Part shown: positions 48,090 through 57,043 of the stretch, in pieces
How the letters are laid out: each line of letters begins with the position of its first letter
Numbering within the stretch: the stretch's first letter is position 1
Assembly: GCF_003477705.1 (NCBI RefSeq)
Contig: NZ_QUDV01000001.1
Location: 248,001-312,000 of the forward strand
Origin: Dorea sp. AF36-15AT
GTDB taxonomy: Bacteria; Bacillota; Clostridia; Lachnospirales; Lachnospiraceae
Direction: 5' to 3'
Length of the DNA: 64,000 nucleotides
Position numbers and translations under genes: made by a program
Notes under the pieces: generated by a model
Databases searched by the model: none
What the model was told of the DNA's origin: nothing
The model's input: the letters and a program-made list of their open reading frames with translations, nothing else

Positions 48090-48162
48090 GGGATCTTAGC
48101 TCAGCTGGGAGAGCATCTGCCTTACAAGCAGAGGGTCACAGGTTCGAGCCCTGTAGGTCCCA
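48090..48162 (+). tRNA. tRNA-Val (anticodon TAC)
   Basis: A full cloverleaf of 73 bases: acceptor arm GGGATCT with AGGTCCC, anticodon loop CTTACAA (anticodon 48123-48125) and T-loop GGTTCGAGCC. CCA is not encoded. Confidence 0.95.
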
Positions 48163-48211
48163 TTACAGCAACAAGCTGTAAGCAGTTCGATAAGAACTGA
48201 ATATAGAGTAT

Positions 48212-48285
48212 GGCGGGATAGCTCAGTTGGCTAGAGCACACGGTTCATACCCGTGGTGTCGCTGGTTCAAATCCAGTTCCCGCTA
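48212..48285 (+). tRNA. tRNA-Met (anticodon CAT), probably elongator
   Basis: A 74-base cloverleaf with acceptor GGCGGGA paired to TCCCGCT, anticodon loop TTCATAC (CAT at 48246-48248) and T-loop GGTTCAAATCC. The acceptor end differs from initiator tRNA, so the elongator form is favoured. CCA is not encoded. Confidence 0.92.
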
Positions 48286-48292
48286 CTGAAAA

Positions 48293-48321
48293 GAAGTTCA
48301 CGAATGTGAGCTTCTTTTTTT
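48293..48321 (+). terminator. Terminator after the tRNA genes
   Basis: A 9-bp stem (48293-48301 with 48306-48314, one G-U pair) is followed by seven T. Confidence 0.85.
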
Positions 48322-48449
48322 GTGCAATAAGCCTCCGTGTAGAAAACTTTTTTTGAAAAAGCAGAATACATATGCTATCCTTTAGGAGAACCCTGCCTGC
48401 GTATACAGCAGACAGAAACTACGAAAAATATCCAGGGAGGATGATATAT

Positions 48450-49001
48450 ATGAGAATAGGTATGGGATATGATGTCCATAAATTAGTAGAAGGAAGAGAC
48501 CTGATCCTTGGCGGTGAGAAGATACCGTATGAAAAGGGACTTCTTGGTCATTCAGATGCCGATGTGCTGATCCATGCGATTATGGATGCGCTGCTTGGAG
48601 CAGCGGCACTGGGGGATATCGGGAAGCATTTTCCGGATACAGACCCGGCATATAAAGGAATCTCCAGCGTGAAGCTGTTACAGCATGTAAGAGGGCTTCT
48701 GGAAGAGCATCTCTACGTAATCGGCAATATTGATGCTACGATCATTGCACAGCGCCCGAAGATGGCACCGCATATTGAGGCAATGCGGGCGAATATTGCA
48801 GAAGCACTTGGAATTGAAGTAGACCAGATCAATATTAAGGCAACAACCGAAGAAGGGCTCGGTTTCACCGGAACTGGGGAAGGGATATCCTCCCAGGCGA
48901 TTGCAGCACTGGAAAGCATCCGAGATTACAGCTATGCGGTAGGTACTGGTGCAGAAAGCGGATGCCAGGGATGTGGCGGATGCCCGAAAGGAGCAAAATA
49001 G
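48450..49001 (+). CDS. ispF: 2-C-methyl-D-erythritol 2,4-cyclodiphosphate synthase
   Basis: A 183-residue enzyme of the MEP isoprenoid pathway. The metal-binding D8 and H10 (GYDVH), [28 protein letters not shown] and [11 protein letters not shown] are all present. The domain normally ends near residue 158; here a tail of about 25 residues follows, ending in a cysteine/glycine-rich motif (CQGCGGCPK). GGGAGG precedes the ATG at 48450, and a longer upstream frame lacks a site. The acetyltransferase gene begins directly after the stop. Confidence 0.94.
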   Translation: MRIGMGYDVHKLVEGRDLILGGEKIPYEKGLLGHSDADVLIHAIMDALLGAAALGDIGKHFPDTDPAYKGISSVKLLQHVRGLLEEHLYVIGNIDATIIAQRPKMAPHIEAMRANIAEALGIEVDQINIKATTEEGLGFTGTGEGISSQAIAALESIRDYSYAVGTGAESGCQGCGGCPKGAK

Positions 49002-50024
49002 ATGAAAGTTAGACATTTGGAGCAGACAGAGCATGGACTTACCAGACCGTTGTATGAAGAAGTGTTCAGTGAGGACAGTAAGCGCTTCGTAGATTATTAT
49101 TATACCGAGAAAACGAAAGATAATCAGATTTATGTGGCAGAAGAGGATGGAGGAATCCAGGCAATGCTGCATCTGAATCCGTATGAACTGAATGTAAATG
49201 GCATGAAAAAGAAGGCAAATTATATCGTGGCGGTTGCGACCAGAGAGTCATATCGGGGACGTGGCTTTATGAAAGCACTGCTAGAGATGGCGTTGAAGGA
49301 TATGTATCGGGAAGGTGAGAGTTTTACCTATCTGATGCCAGCGGCAGAAGCAATCTATACGCCGTATGGATTTCGTACAGTGTATGAGCAACAGTTGGAG
49401 TATTGTCCAATTGGAGAACAAGGAGAAGTGCAGCTGGAAAATGGCATCACCTGTCAGGTGCGTCCGGTGGCAAATCAGGATATTCCGATGCTTGTGAATG
49501 CGGAAAATGCAGCGTTGGAAGCAGAAGGCTATCAGGTATATACGCTGAAAAGCGAAATGTATTACGAGCGGCTGATGAAAGAATATGCCAGTGAGGGTGC
49601 GAAGCTGATGCTGTATTATCTGAATGGGCATCTGGTCGGAAACTGTCCGTATGTCCCGGAGCAGGAAGAGGAAGAAGCACCGAAGATTATGATCCGTATT
49701 ACGGATGCTAAACGGATGCTGTCGTCCGTGAGTCTGCGTGAACTTACCGCGGTGTGCTTTCAGATTACGGATCCGATCATTGAAGAGAATAACCGTACGG
49801 TGGTAGTGACCGGTACGGAACATTCTGGCGTAATGCTGATGGACGGTAAAGAAGAGAACAGCGAGGGTACAGTGTCGGTGGAAGCGCTGGGTGAATTATT
49901 GTTTGGAGTAAAGACAGTAAAAGAAATATGTCTGGAAGAAGGAGTCTCCATGTCAGATCGGATGAAGGAAGAAATGAAGAAGATTATACCATTGTCTAAG
50001 ATTCGTCTGGACGAAGAGGTGTAG
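49002..50024 (+). CDS. GNAT acetyltransferase, Eis-like
   Basis: A 340-residue protein. The N-terminal GNAT domain has the acetyl-CoA loop TRESYRGRGFMKALL near residues 75-90; a second GNAT-like region and a C-terminal sterol-carrier-like domain follow, as in Eis proteins, but the chain is somewhat shorter than typical Eis. Members acetylate amines, including some aminoglycosides; the substrate here is unknown. The start adjoins the ispF stop, with AAAGGAG in the ispF tail. Confidence 0.8.
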   Translation: MKVRHLEQTEHGLTRPLYEEVFSEDSKRFVDYYYTEKTKDNQIYVAEEDGGIQAMLHLNPYELNVNGMKKKANYIVAVATRESYRGRGFMKALLEMALKDMYREGESFTYLMPAAEAIYTPYGFRTVYEQQLEYCPIGEQGEVQLENGITCQVRPVANQDIPMLVNAENAALEAEGYQVYTLKSEMYYERLMKEYASEGAKLMLYYLNGHLVGNCPYVPEQEEEEAPKIMIRITDAKRMLSSVSLRELTAVCFQITDPIIEENNRTVVVTGTEHSGVMLMDGKEENSEGTVSVEALGELLFGVKTVKEICLEEGVSMSDRMKEEMKKIIPLSKIRLDEEV

Positions 50025-50033
50025 CAGAAAACA

Positions 50034-50089
50034 GAAGCGTGCGGAAATATTCTTTAGAAAATCTTTGGAAATTCCGAACGCTTCTTTTA
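50034..50089 (+). terminator. Probable terminator after the acetyltransferase
   Basis: A long stem (50034-50040 plus 50042-50046 with 50072-50076 plus 50078-50084, one internal mismatch) is followed by TTTTAA. The loop is about 25 bases. Confidence 0.55.
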
Positions 50090-50139
50090 AGAATGAATCC
50101 CTATACTAAAGGCGTAGATGAAACAGGAGGCTGATTGGA

Positions 50140-50853
50140 ATGAGTGGAACATATAATCATGTATTGATTGTGGAGGATGACAAGGAAATACGGGAAGGAA
50201 TTAAGATATATCTAAAGAGCCAGGGATATCAGGTGTATCAGGCAGCAGATGGTGTGGAAGGGCTGGAAGTGATAAACCGGGAAGAAATTCATCTGGCAAT
50301 TGTCGATATTATGATGCCGAGGATGGATGGAATCACCATGACGGCAAAGCTGCGGGAAAAATATGACTTTCCGGTTATCTTTCTTTCTGCCAAATCAGAA
50401 GAAGTAGATAAGATTCTGGGATTGAACATGGGAGCTGATGACTATGTGACGAAGCCATTTACCCCAATGGAACTGCTCGCCAGGGTAAACTCTCAGCTCC
50501 GCAGATACAGCAGATTTATGGAACGACTCGGTGCAAAAGAACAGCAGGAGCATGTGTATACGGTAGGAGGTCTGGAACTCAATGAGGATACCGTGGAAGT
50601 AACAGTGGACGGTGAACTGGTGAAAATGACTCCCATCGAGTATAAGATTTTGCTGCTGTTGATGAAGAACCCGGGAAGAGTATTTTCGGCAGATGAGATC
50701 TATGAGCGTGTCTGGAATGAAAGAGCGATCAATACGGATACAATCATGGTTCATGTCCGCAATATCCGGGAGAAGATTGAGATCAATCCAAGAGAGCCTA
50801 AATATTTGAAGGTGGTGTGGGGAGTTGGATACAAAATTGAAAAACAGGCATAA
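50140..50853 (+). CDS. OmpR-family response regulator, VanR-like
   Basis: A 237-residue regulator with receiver domain (D56 in LAIVDIMMP, K in YVTKPF) and winged helix (MTPIEYKILLLLMKNPG, HVRNIREKIE). AGGAGG precedes the ATG. Its 3' end overlaps the kinase gene. Sequence style resembles VanR/cell-envelope regulators, but no resistance genes are adjacent, so the regulon is unknown. Confidence 0.9.
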   Translation: MSGTYNHVLIVEDDKEIREGIKIYLKSQGYQVYQAADGVEGLEVINREEIHLAIVDIMMPRMDGITMTAKLREKYDFPVIFLSAKSEEVDKILGLNMGADDYVTKPFTPMELLARVNSQLRRYSRFMERLGAKEQQEHVYTVGGLELNEDTVEVTVDGELVKMTPIEYKILLLLMKNPGRVFSADEIYERVWNERAINTDTIMVHVRNIREKIEINPREPKYLKVVWGVGYKIEKQA

Positions 50854-52366
50854 ATTATTTGTGGTAATATGGGTGCTTTTTGTACTTTGCCTCAGTGTTA
50901 ATCTCGATAACATGTATATGACTACGTCAGAGGCGGCAAACGATGTGGCGGCAGAAATGGTAGTAATGGCAGTGGCTGCGTGGATATTTCCGATGTTCCG
51001 ATTTTTTGAGACGGGCAATGAAAAAATATTTTATGCGCCTCTTGAATTGGTAATCCTTGTTGGATCCATTGCTGTGGGAACCGGCGTGTTCGGAGGACTT
51101 CCATGGCTGATGATGCGGGAGGATGGAACTGGAAAAATGCTGTGGGGCATGGCTGTTATCGCAGCCGCTTACTGGTGTTCTGGCTGTGTACGTCAGGTTT
51201 ATGTGATGGGAGTTTCGGCTTATGTGAAAGAACGGGTGCTTCTGGTGCGCTATGGGAAACAGATTCCGGGATGGTGCAGTAAGGCAATAAAAAAAGCACA
51301 GAAAGGGATAGAGAAAGTATATTGTTCCTTTGATAATATTGATTTCACCGACCGGAATAATAAAACAATATTGAAAATCGTGCTGATCAATGCGCTGATT
51401 CTGACGGTAATTACCGTATTGTGGTTCTATGGAATCGTAGCAGTTGTGATTTATTCAATCATATTATTCTTCATTTTGCGTAAGTATTTTAACGATCTGA
51501 AGGATAAATATGCATTGCTGTTAAATGCGACCAATCAGATGGCAGAAGGTAACCTGAATGTAGAAGTGACCGATGATCTGGGTGTGTTTAATCCATTTAA
51601 GAAAGAACTGGAGAAAATTCAGGATGGTTACCAGAAAGCGGTAGACAAAGAGGTGAAAAGCCAGAAGATGAAGACGGAACTGATCACGAATATGTCGCAT
51701 GATCTCAAGACTCCGCTGACCGCGATTATTACTTATGTGGATCTTCTGAAACTGGAAAAGGATGAGGAGAAGCGGGAAGAGTATATCCAGATACTGGAAA
51801 AGAAATCTCTGCGCCTGAAGGTGCTGATCGAGGATCTGTTCGAGATCAGTAAAGCAACCAGCCAGACGGTAATTCTCAACAAGATGGATGTGGACGTGGG
51901 AAATCTGTTTAAACAGGTAAAGCTGGAGTTGGACAGCAGATTTGAAGAAGCAGAACTGAGCTTTCGCTGTACCTGGCCGGAGGAAAAGCTGATCTGTGAA
52001 CTGGACAGTCAGAAGACGTACCGCATATTTGAAAATCTGCTGGTGAATATTTCCAAATATGCCATGCACGGAACCAGAGTATATACGAAGGTATGCCGGG
52101 AAGACAATGAAGCTGTGATTCAGCTTCTCAATGTGTCTGCGGCAGAGATAACGGTAAAGGCAGAAGATCTGACGGAGCGTTTTGTGCGGGGGGATGTATC
52201 CCGCAATACAGAAGGCTCCGGACTTGGACTTGCGATTGCCAGAAGCTTCACCGAATTACAGCAGGGAACCTTCTGTTTGACGGTAGAAGGAGATATGTTT
52301 AAAGTGGAAGTCAGATTTCCACTTAAAGCGGTTAAAAATGTTGACAATTCGCCGGAATTCGCATAA
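50825..52366 (+). CDS. Sensor histidine kinase, VanS-like
   Basis: About 513 residues with several membrane segments in the N-terminal third and another pair near 180-220, a HAMP-like region, the phosphorylation site NMSHDLKTPLTAI (near 295) and an HATPase domain with GSGLGLAIARS. The asparagine box reads VNISKYA, a small departure from the usual NALKY. The start is probably a TTG (50825 or 50837) inside the regulator gene; no ATG fits well. The promoter of the cysteine operon lies in its last codons. Confidence 0.85.
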   Translation: MDTKLKNRHKLFVVIWVLFVLCLSVNLDNMYMTTSEAANDVAAEMVVMAVAAWIFPMFRFFETGNEKIFYAPLELVILVGSIAVGTGVFGGLPWLMMREDGTGKMLWGMAVIAAAYWCSGCVRQVYVMGVSAYVKERVLLVRYGKQIPGWCSKAIKKAQKGIEKVYCSFDNIDFTDRNNKTILKIVLINALILTVITVLWFYGIVAVVIYSIILFFILRKYFNDLKDKYALLLNATNQMAEGNLNVEVTDDLGVFNPFKKELEKIQDGYQKAVDKEVKSQKMKTELITNMSHDLKTPLTAIITYVDLLKLEKDEEKREEYIQILEKKSLRLKVLIEDLFEISKATSQTVILNKMDVDVGNLFKQVKLELDSRFEEAELSFRCTWPEEKLICELDSQKTYRIFENLLVNISKYAMHGTRVYTKVCREDNEAVIQLLNVSAAEITVKAEDLTERFVRGDVSRNTEGSGLGLAIARSFTELQQGTFCLTVEGDMFKVEVRFPLKAVKNVDNSPEFA

Positions 52367-52369
52367 GAT
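52341..52369 (+). promoter_or_regulatory. Promoter of the cysteine T-box operon
   Basis: TTGACA (52341-52346) and TAAGAT (52364-52369) are 17 bases apart. The -35 box lies within the last codons of the kinase gene. A second TATAAT overlaps downstream at 52369-52374. Confidence 0.7.
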
Positions 52370-52377
52370 ATAATCTA

Positions 52378-52666
52378 TATGAGAAAGACGCAGAACGAAG
52401 AGAGTAAGAAATGGCGGAACTGGCAGAGAGGGATTGTCACCGGCTGTAAGCAGTCCTGAGGGAAGTGTTTCTGAAGTGCATTCGGGAGTCGGTCTGGTGA
52501 ACCATTGTCTGTGAGTCAATTATTAGCCGGGCACGTAAGACGCACGTTACGCGTACAGGAGTGGAGAATCAGACAGATACGAAAAGTGTCAGAAGTCAGG
52601 TTCTCTATAAGAGTGGAACCGCGGAGTTAAGCTTCGTCTCTTTTATAAGAGACGGAGCTTTTATTT
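52378..52666 (+). promoter_or_regulatory. T-box riboswitch, cysteine specific
   Basis: The leader shows an AGTA turn early in stem I, a specifier-region TGC at 52477-52479 (cysteine codon) and the T-box sequence TGGAACCGCGG at 52614-52624. A terminator stem (52629-52640 with 52649-52660) and T-rich run follow. Uncharged tRNA-Cys is expected to pair with the specifier and T-box and prevent termination. The downstream genes, serine acetyltransferase and cysteinyl-tRNA synthetase, fit this. Confidence 0.93.
52629..52666 (+). terminator. T-box attenuator terminator
   Basis: A 12-bp stem (52629-52640 with 52649-52660, one G-U pair) followed by TTATTT. It competes with the antiterminator that includes TGGAACCGCGG. 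Confidence 0.88.
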
Positions 52667-52670
52667 GTAT

Positions 52671-52792
52671 CGCGACGAGTCAAAGTCCTAGCTTGCTAAG
52701 GACCTTGACGACCGCGTACAATCTCGGAATGTGCCTTTTGGCACTTCCGATGATTTACGTTCAGAACAGCATTTTGGAAGTGGCTCTGAACG
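52671..52792. repeat. Three hairpins between the T-box and cysE
   Basis: After the attenuator comes a chain of dyads: 52679-52689 with 52699-52709 (one mismatch), 52724-52735 with 52740-52750 (one bulge) and 52758-52765 with 52785-52792 (perfect). The region is transcribed in the open state of the T-box, and no gene is seen. One of these hairpins (GTGCC/GGCAC core) resembles the third hairpin near 9070. Confidence 0.5.
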
Positions 52793-52845
52793 GATATAAT
52801 AACATGCGGACTACTTTTTAGTGTGAATGAAAAGGAGAGTTTTGT

Positions 52846-53544
52846 ATGGGAGTGTTATCCTATATACGGGAAGAGATTAATGTGATCAGGGAAAGGGATC
52901 CCGCGATCAAGTCCAATATGGAAGTGTTTCTTTATCCAAGTTTCAAAGTGATATTGAGTTACAGGATTGCACATAAGCTGTATCTCGGTAAGCATTATTT
53001 TCTGGCAAGATGGATTTCCCAGAGAGCTACCAGAAAGACGGGTATTGAAATCCATCCGGGAGCAACTATCGGCAAGGGGTTATTTATTGACCACGGAAGT
53101 GGTGTGATCATCGGAGAGACAGCAGAACTTGGCGACAATGTAACATTGTATCAGGGGGTAACTCTTGGCGGTACCGGCAAGGAACAGGGCAAGCGTCATC
53201 CTACCCTGAAAGATAATGTTATGGTCAGTGCCGGAGCAAAGGTGCTTGGATCATTTACCATAGGAGAGAATTCGAAGATCGGAGCAGGATCTGTGGTGCT
53301 GAATGAAGTGCCGCCGAATTGTACTGTGGTTGGTGTTCCGGGACGTATCGTGAAGATGGGTAATCTGAAGATCCCGAGAGCGGATATGGATCAGGTACAT
53401 CTTCCGGATCCGGTTACCAGCGATATCAGCCAGCTGCAGCGAGATAACATTATGCTGAAAGAACGAGTCAGTGAATTGGAAAAAGAACTGAGAAAGAATA
53501 ATAAAGATAAAGCAAAAAAGGAGAAGAAGAATGAGACTGTATAA
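52846..53544 (+). CDS. cysE: Serine O-acetyltransferase
   Basis: A 232-residue left-handed beta-helix acetyltransferase making O-acetylserine for cysteine synthesis. The hexapeptide repeats are visible ([24 protein letters not shown] and GVTLGGTGK). The last 35 or so residues are a charged coiled-coil tail. AAAGGAG precedes the ATG. It overlaps cysS by 14 bases and is under T-box control. Confidence 0.93.
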   Translation: MGVLSYIREEINVIRERDPAIKSNMEVFLYPSFKVILSYRIAHKLYLGKHYFLARWISQRATRKTGIEIHPGATIGKGLFIDHGSGVIIGETAELGDNVTLYQGVTLGGTGKEQGKRHPTLKDNVMVSAGAKVLGSFTIGENSKIGAGSVVLNEVPPNCTVVGVPGRIVKMGNLKIPRADMDQVHLPDPVTSDISQLQRDNIMLKERVSELEKELRKNNKDKAKKEKKNETV

Positions 53545-54937
53545 TACCATGAGCAAAAGAAAAGAAGAATTTGTACCGGTCGAAGAAGGTAAGGTAAGAA
53601 TGTATGTCTGCGGACCAACCGTATACAACTTTATTCATATTGGTAATGCAAGACCAATGATCGTGTTCGACACCGTGCGCAGATACTTTGAATACAAAGG
53701 ATATGATGTGAACTATGTATCCAACTTTACAGATGTAGATGATAAGATCATCAAGAAAGCGATCGAAGAGGGTGTTCCGGCAGAGGAGATTTCTCAGCGT
53801 TATATCGAAGAGTGCAAGAAGGATATGGATGGCATGAACATTGAGCCGGCTACTACTAATCCGCTGGCTACACAGGAAATTGACGGGATGATCGATATGA
53901 TCAGCACTCTGATCGAGAAAGGCTATGCATATGAGAAGAACGGAACCGTATACTTCCGTACCAGACAGTTCAAAGATTATGGCAAATTATCTCATAAGAA
54001 TCTGGATGATCTGCGTTCCGGTAATCGTGCCCTGCTGGTAAGCGGTGAGGACGAGAAGGAAGATCCGCTGGATTTCGTACTCTGGAAACCAAAGAAAGAA
54101 GGCGAGCCGGCATGGGAGTCTCCGTGGAGTGATGGACGTCCGGGATGGCATATCGAATGCTCTGTAATGTCAAAAAAATATCTGGGCGAGCAGATCGATA
54201 TTCACGCTGGTGGTGAAGACCTGGTATTTCCACATCATGAGAATGAAATCGCACAGAGTGAGGCATGCAACGGCAAAGAATTTGCCAAATACTGGATGCA
54301 CAATGCATTTCTGAACATTGATAACCACAAGATGAGTAAATCTCTCGGCAACTTCCGTACAGTCCGTGAGATCAGCGAGCAGTATGATCTGCAGATACTT
54401 CGCTTCTTTATGCTGAGTGCACATTACAGAAGTCCACTGAACTTCAGCGCGGAACTGATGGAGGCATCTAAGAACGGTCTGGAGCGTATTCAGAACGCGG
54501 CAGATAACCTTCGCTACATGATGGAACAGGCAAAAGAAGAATCCATGACGGATGCTGAAAAAGATAATCTGGCTAAGACAAAAGAATTCGTAACTGCATT
54601 TGAAACTGCAATGGAAGATGATTTCAACACAGCAGATGCAATCGCAGCAATCTTTGATCTTGTTAAATATGCTAATACAACAGCCACGACAGAAGGTTCA
54701 AAGGAATATGCAAAGGCACTTTATGACCTGCTTGTAAAACTTACTGATGTACTGGGACTTATTGTTGACAAGAAGGAAGAAATACTGGATGATGAGATTG
54801 AAGCACTGATCGCAGAGCGTCAGGCAGCAAGAAAAGAGAAGAACTTTGCAAGAGCCGATGAGATCCGTGATGAACTGGCGGCAAAGGGAATTGTACTTCT
54901 GGATACCAGAGAAGGAGTAAAATGGAAAAAAGCATAA
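53531..54937 (+). CDS. cysS: Cysteinyl-tRNA synthetase
   Basis: A 468-residue class I synthetase. The HIGH-type motif reads HIGN ([12 protein letters not shown]), the zinc ligands lie in CGPTVY, CSVMSKK and [10 protein letters not shown], and KMSKS is intact ([10 protein letters not shown]). It charges tRNA-Cys, whose uncharged form should switch this operon on. The ribosome site AAGGAG lies inside cysE. Confidence 0.97.
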   Translation: MRLYNTMSKRKEEFVPVEEGKVRMYVCGPTVYNFIHIGNARPMIVFDTVRRYFEYKGYDVNYVSNFTDVDDKIIKKAIEEGVPAEEISQRYIEECKKDMDGMNIEPATTNPLATQEIDGMIDMISTLIEKGYAYEKNGTVYFRTRQFKDYGKLSHKNLDDLRSGNRALLVSGEDEKEDPLDFVLWKPKKEGEPAWESPWSDGRPGWHIECSVMSKKYLGEQIDIHAGGEDLVFPHHENEIAQSEACNGKEFAKYWMHNAFLNIDNHKMSKSLGNFRTVREISEQYDLQILRFFMLSAHYRSPLNFSAELMEASKNGLERIQNAADNLRYMMEQAKEESMTDAEKDNLAKTKEFVTAFETAMEDDFNTADAIAAIFDLVKYANTTATTEGSKEYAKALYDLLVKLTDVLGLIVDKKEEILDDEIEALIAERQAARKEKNFARADEIRDELAAKGIVLLDTREGVKWKKA

Positions 54938-55377
54938 AGTGGGATTTTGATACTTATATGCAGGAGATGTTTCAGATGCAGGAGGTGGAGGCGGAGACCT
55001 ATTCACCTCTTGCATTGGCATATATCGGGGACTGCATATTTGATTTAGTGATTAAGAACCTGGTACTGAACCGGGGCAATAAACAGGTGAAAAAGCTCCA
55101 CAAGGAGACCAGTCAGATCGTACAGGCCTCCAGTCAGTCGAAAATGATGCGTGTGCTGCAGGACGAACTGACGGAAGAGGAGCATCAGATCTATAAGCGC
55201 GGACGTAATTCCAAGACGATCAGTCCGGCAAAGAATCAGTCTGTGACAGATTACAGACGCGCCACCGGATTCGAGGCACTTATGGGGTATCTCTATCTGC
55301 AGCGCAGATATGAGAGAATGCTGGAACTGATTAAAACGGGACTGGACAGTCTGGATAACAATGAGGAGCAGTCATGA
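54922..55377 (+). CDS. mrnC: Mini-ribonuclease III
   Basis: A 151-residue RNase III-type domain without the double-stranded RNA-binding domain. The signature [16 protein letters not shown] is present. The enzyme trims 23S rRNA ends. It overlaps cysS by 16 bases, and rlmB by 4 bases, in the usual Firmicutes order. Confidence 0.93.
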   Translation: MEKSIKWDFDTYMQEMFQMQEVEAETYSPLALAYIGDCIFDLVIKNLVLNRGNKQVKKLHKETSQIVQASSQSKMMRVLQDELTEEEHQIYKRGRNSKTISPAKNQSVTDYRRATGFEALMGYLYLQRRYERMLELIKTGLDSLDNNEEQS

Positions 55378-56138
55378 AAGAAATGAATGAGAATTATGAA
55401 GAGAGTAAGAGTCTCGTAATAGAAGGAAGAAATGCAGTGCTGGAAGCACTGCGTTCTGGCAAGCCGATGGATAAGCTGTATGTACTGGATGGATGCCAGG
55501 ACGGTCCGATCCGTACAATCGTGCGTGAGGCGAAGAAGCATGATGTGATCCTGCAGTTTGTTACAAAGGAACGCCTGAATCAGCTTTCAGAGACCGGAAA
55601 GCATCAGGGCGTGATTGCACATGCGGCAGCTTATGAGTATGCGCAGGTAGAAGATATGTTGGAACTTGCAAAGAGTCGTGGCGAAGATCCGTTCATTTTC
55701 CTGTTGGATAATATTGAAGATCCCCATAATCTGGGCGCAATCATTCGTACAGCTAATCTGGCGGGAGCACACGGCGTGATCATTCCAAAGCGCAGAGCGG
55801 TAGGACTTACTGCGACAGTAGCGAGAACATCGGCAGGAGCACTGAATTATACGCCGGTTGCCCGTGTGACTAATCTGAAGAAGACGGTAGAAGATCTGAA
55901 GAAGCAGGGACTGTGGTTCGTATGTGCAGATATGGATGGTACGGTGATGTACGACCTGGATCTGAAAGGACCGATCGGTCTTGTGATCGGCAATGAAGGC
56001 GAAGGTGTCAGCCGTTTGATGAAAGAAAATTGTGATTTTGTTGCAGGTATACCGATGAAAGGTGATATTGATTCCCTGAATGCATCGGTGGCGGCAGGTG
56101 TACTGGCTTATGAGATTGTCAGACAGAGATTGGGATAA
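55374..56138 (+). CDS. rlmB: 23S rRNA (guanosine-2251-2'-O)-methyltransferase
   Basis: A 254-residue SpoU-family methyltransferase. The N-terminal substrate-binding domain precedes the knotted catalytic domain with the motifs NIEDPHNLGAIIRTA, GLVIGNEGEG and SLNASVAAG. It overlaps mrnC (ATGA). Part of the cysS-mrnC-rlmB-sigH group. Confidence 0.94.
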   Translation: MKEMNENYEESKSLVIEGRNAVLEALRSGKPMDKLYVLDGCQDGPIRTIVREAKKHDVILQFVTKERLNQLSETGKHQGVIAHAAAYEYAQVEDMLELAKSRGEDPFIFLLDNIEDPHNLGAIIRTANLAGAHGVIIPKRRAVGLTATVARTSAGALNYTPVARVTNLKKTVEDLKKQGLWFVCADMDGTVMYDLDLKGPIGLVIGNEGEGVSRLMKENCDFVAGIPMKGDIDSLNASVAAGVLAYEIVRQRLG

Positions 56139-56182
56139 AGACTCAGAATGAGACTTGAATTTTAATAAGAACAGGAGCAGTT

Positions 56183-56794
56183 ATGGGCACGTCAAACTAT
56201 GAGCAGCTGACAGATGAGCAGCTGATTCGCAATCTTCGAGATGGTGATAAGAAGATTATGGATTATATCATGGAAAAGTATAAAAATGTAGTGCGCAAAG
56301 AAGCGAAAGCAATGTATCTGATTGGCGGAGAGAATGATGATCTGATCCAGGAAGGGATGATCGGTCTGTTTAAAGCGGTGCGTGATTATGATACGGAGCA
56401 GGAAGTGTCCTTTGGAAGTTTTGCCAGACTGTGCATCCGAAGACAGATGTACAGCGCGGCAAAAGCTTCCGGTCGGAAGAAGCATATACCGCTTAATTCC
56501 TATGTGTCTTTTTACGAAGAAGCGGAACAGGGAGGCAGAGAGTATGTGCTGGATACTATTGAAGCGGGTGTGGAGAGCAATCCGGAGCATGCGATGATCA
56601 TGCAGGAATCCATGAACCGCATCGGAGAGAAACTGGAAGAGAGTTTGAGTGATCTGGAAAGCAGAGTGCTGTATCTGCACCTTCTTGGAACGGATTATAA
56701 GACGATCGCAGGGCTTCTCAAGAAGAGCCCTAAAACCATAGATAATGCATTACAGAGAATCAAAAACAAAGCCGGGAAGATTCTGAATAAGTAA
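56183..56794 (+). CDS. sigH: RNA polymerase sigma factor, SigH/Spo0H type
   Basis: A 203-residue sigma-70 family factor with region 2 (DDLIQEGMIGLFKAVRDYD) and region 4 (LGTDYKTIAGLLKKSPKTID). Position after rlmB is the standard place of sigH in Firmicutes. In sporulating relatives it controls early stationary-phase genes; whether this species sporulates cannot be told here. AGGAG precedes the ATG. Confidence 0.93.
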   Translation: MGTSNYEQLTDEQLIRNLRDGDKKIMDYIMEKYKNVVRKEAKAMYLIGGENDDLIQEGMIGLFKAVRDYDTEQEVSFGSFARLCIRRQMYSAAKASGRKKHIPLNSYVSFYEEAEQGGREYVLDTIEAGVESNPEHAMIMQESMNRIGEKLEESLSDLESRVLYLHLLGTDYKTIAGLLKKSPKTIDNALQRIKNKAGKILNK

Positions 56795-56812
56795 GAATCT
56801 TCCCGGCTTCTT
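56771..56812 (+). terminator. Terminator of the cysE-sigH operon
   Basis: A perfect 14-bp stem (56771-56784 with 56794-56807) overlaps the last codons of sigH and is followed by a T-rich run. Confidence 0.9.
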
Positions 56813-56819
56813 TTCTCTA

Positions 56820-56892
56820 AGCTGTTGAGCGGAATCGAACCGCCGACCTCCGCCTTACCAAGGCGACGCTCTACCGACTGAGCCACAACAGC
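56820..56892 (-). tRNA. tRNA-Thr (anticodon GGT)
   Basis: On the minus strand the acceptor arm GCTGTTG pairs with CAACAGC, the anticodon loop is TTGGTAA and the T-loop GGTTCGATTCC. Discriminator is T and CCA is not encoded. Confidence 0.93.
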
Positions 56893-56972
56893 ACGCATAA
56901 GATATATTTCATATGCAACGTGATTAATATACAATATAAGAGCGTAGTTTGTCAATGGTAAATTTGAAAATA

Positions 56973-57001
56973 TTGTATTGTGGGTTAACTGGAATTATGA
57001 T
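56973..57001 (+). promoter_or_regulatory. Promoter of glnS
   Basis: TTGTAT (56973-56978) and TATGAT (56996-57001) are 17 bases apart, about 40 bases before the glnS start. Confidence 0.5.
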
Positions 57002-57043
57002 AAGATAAAACACATGATGAGAAAGACAATGAGGAGGAAACCC

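Noticed and set aside
52561-52821. 86-codon open frame across the T-box leader
   Set aside because: It runs through the T-box sequence and terminator stem, which must act as RNA; product has no family resemblance.
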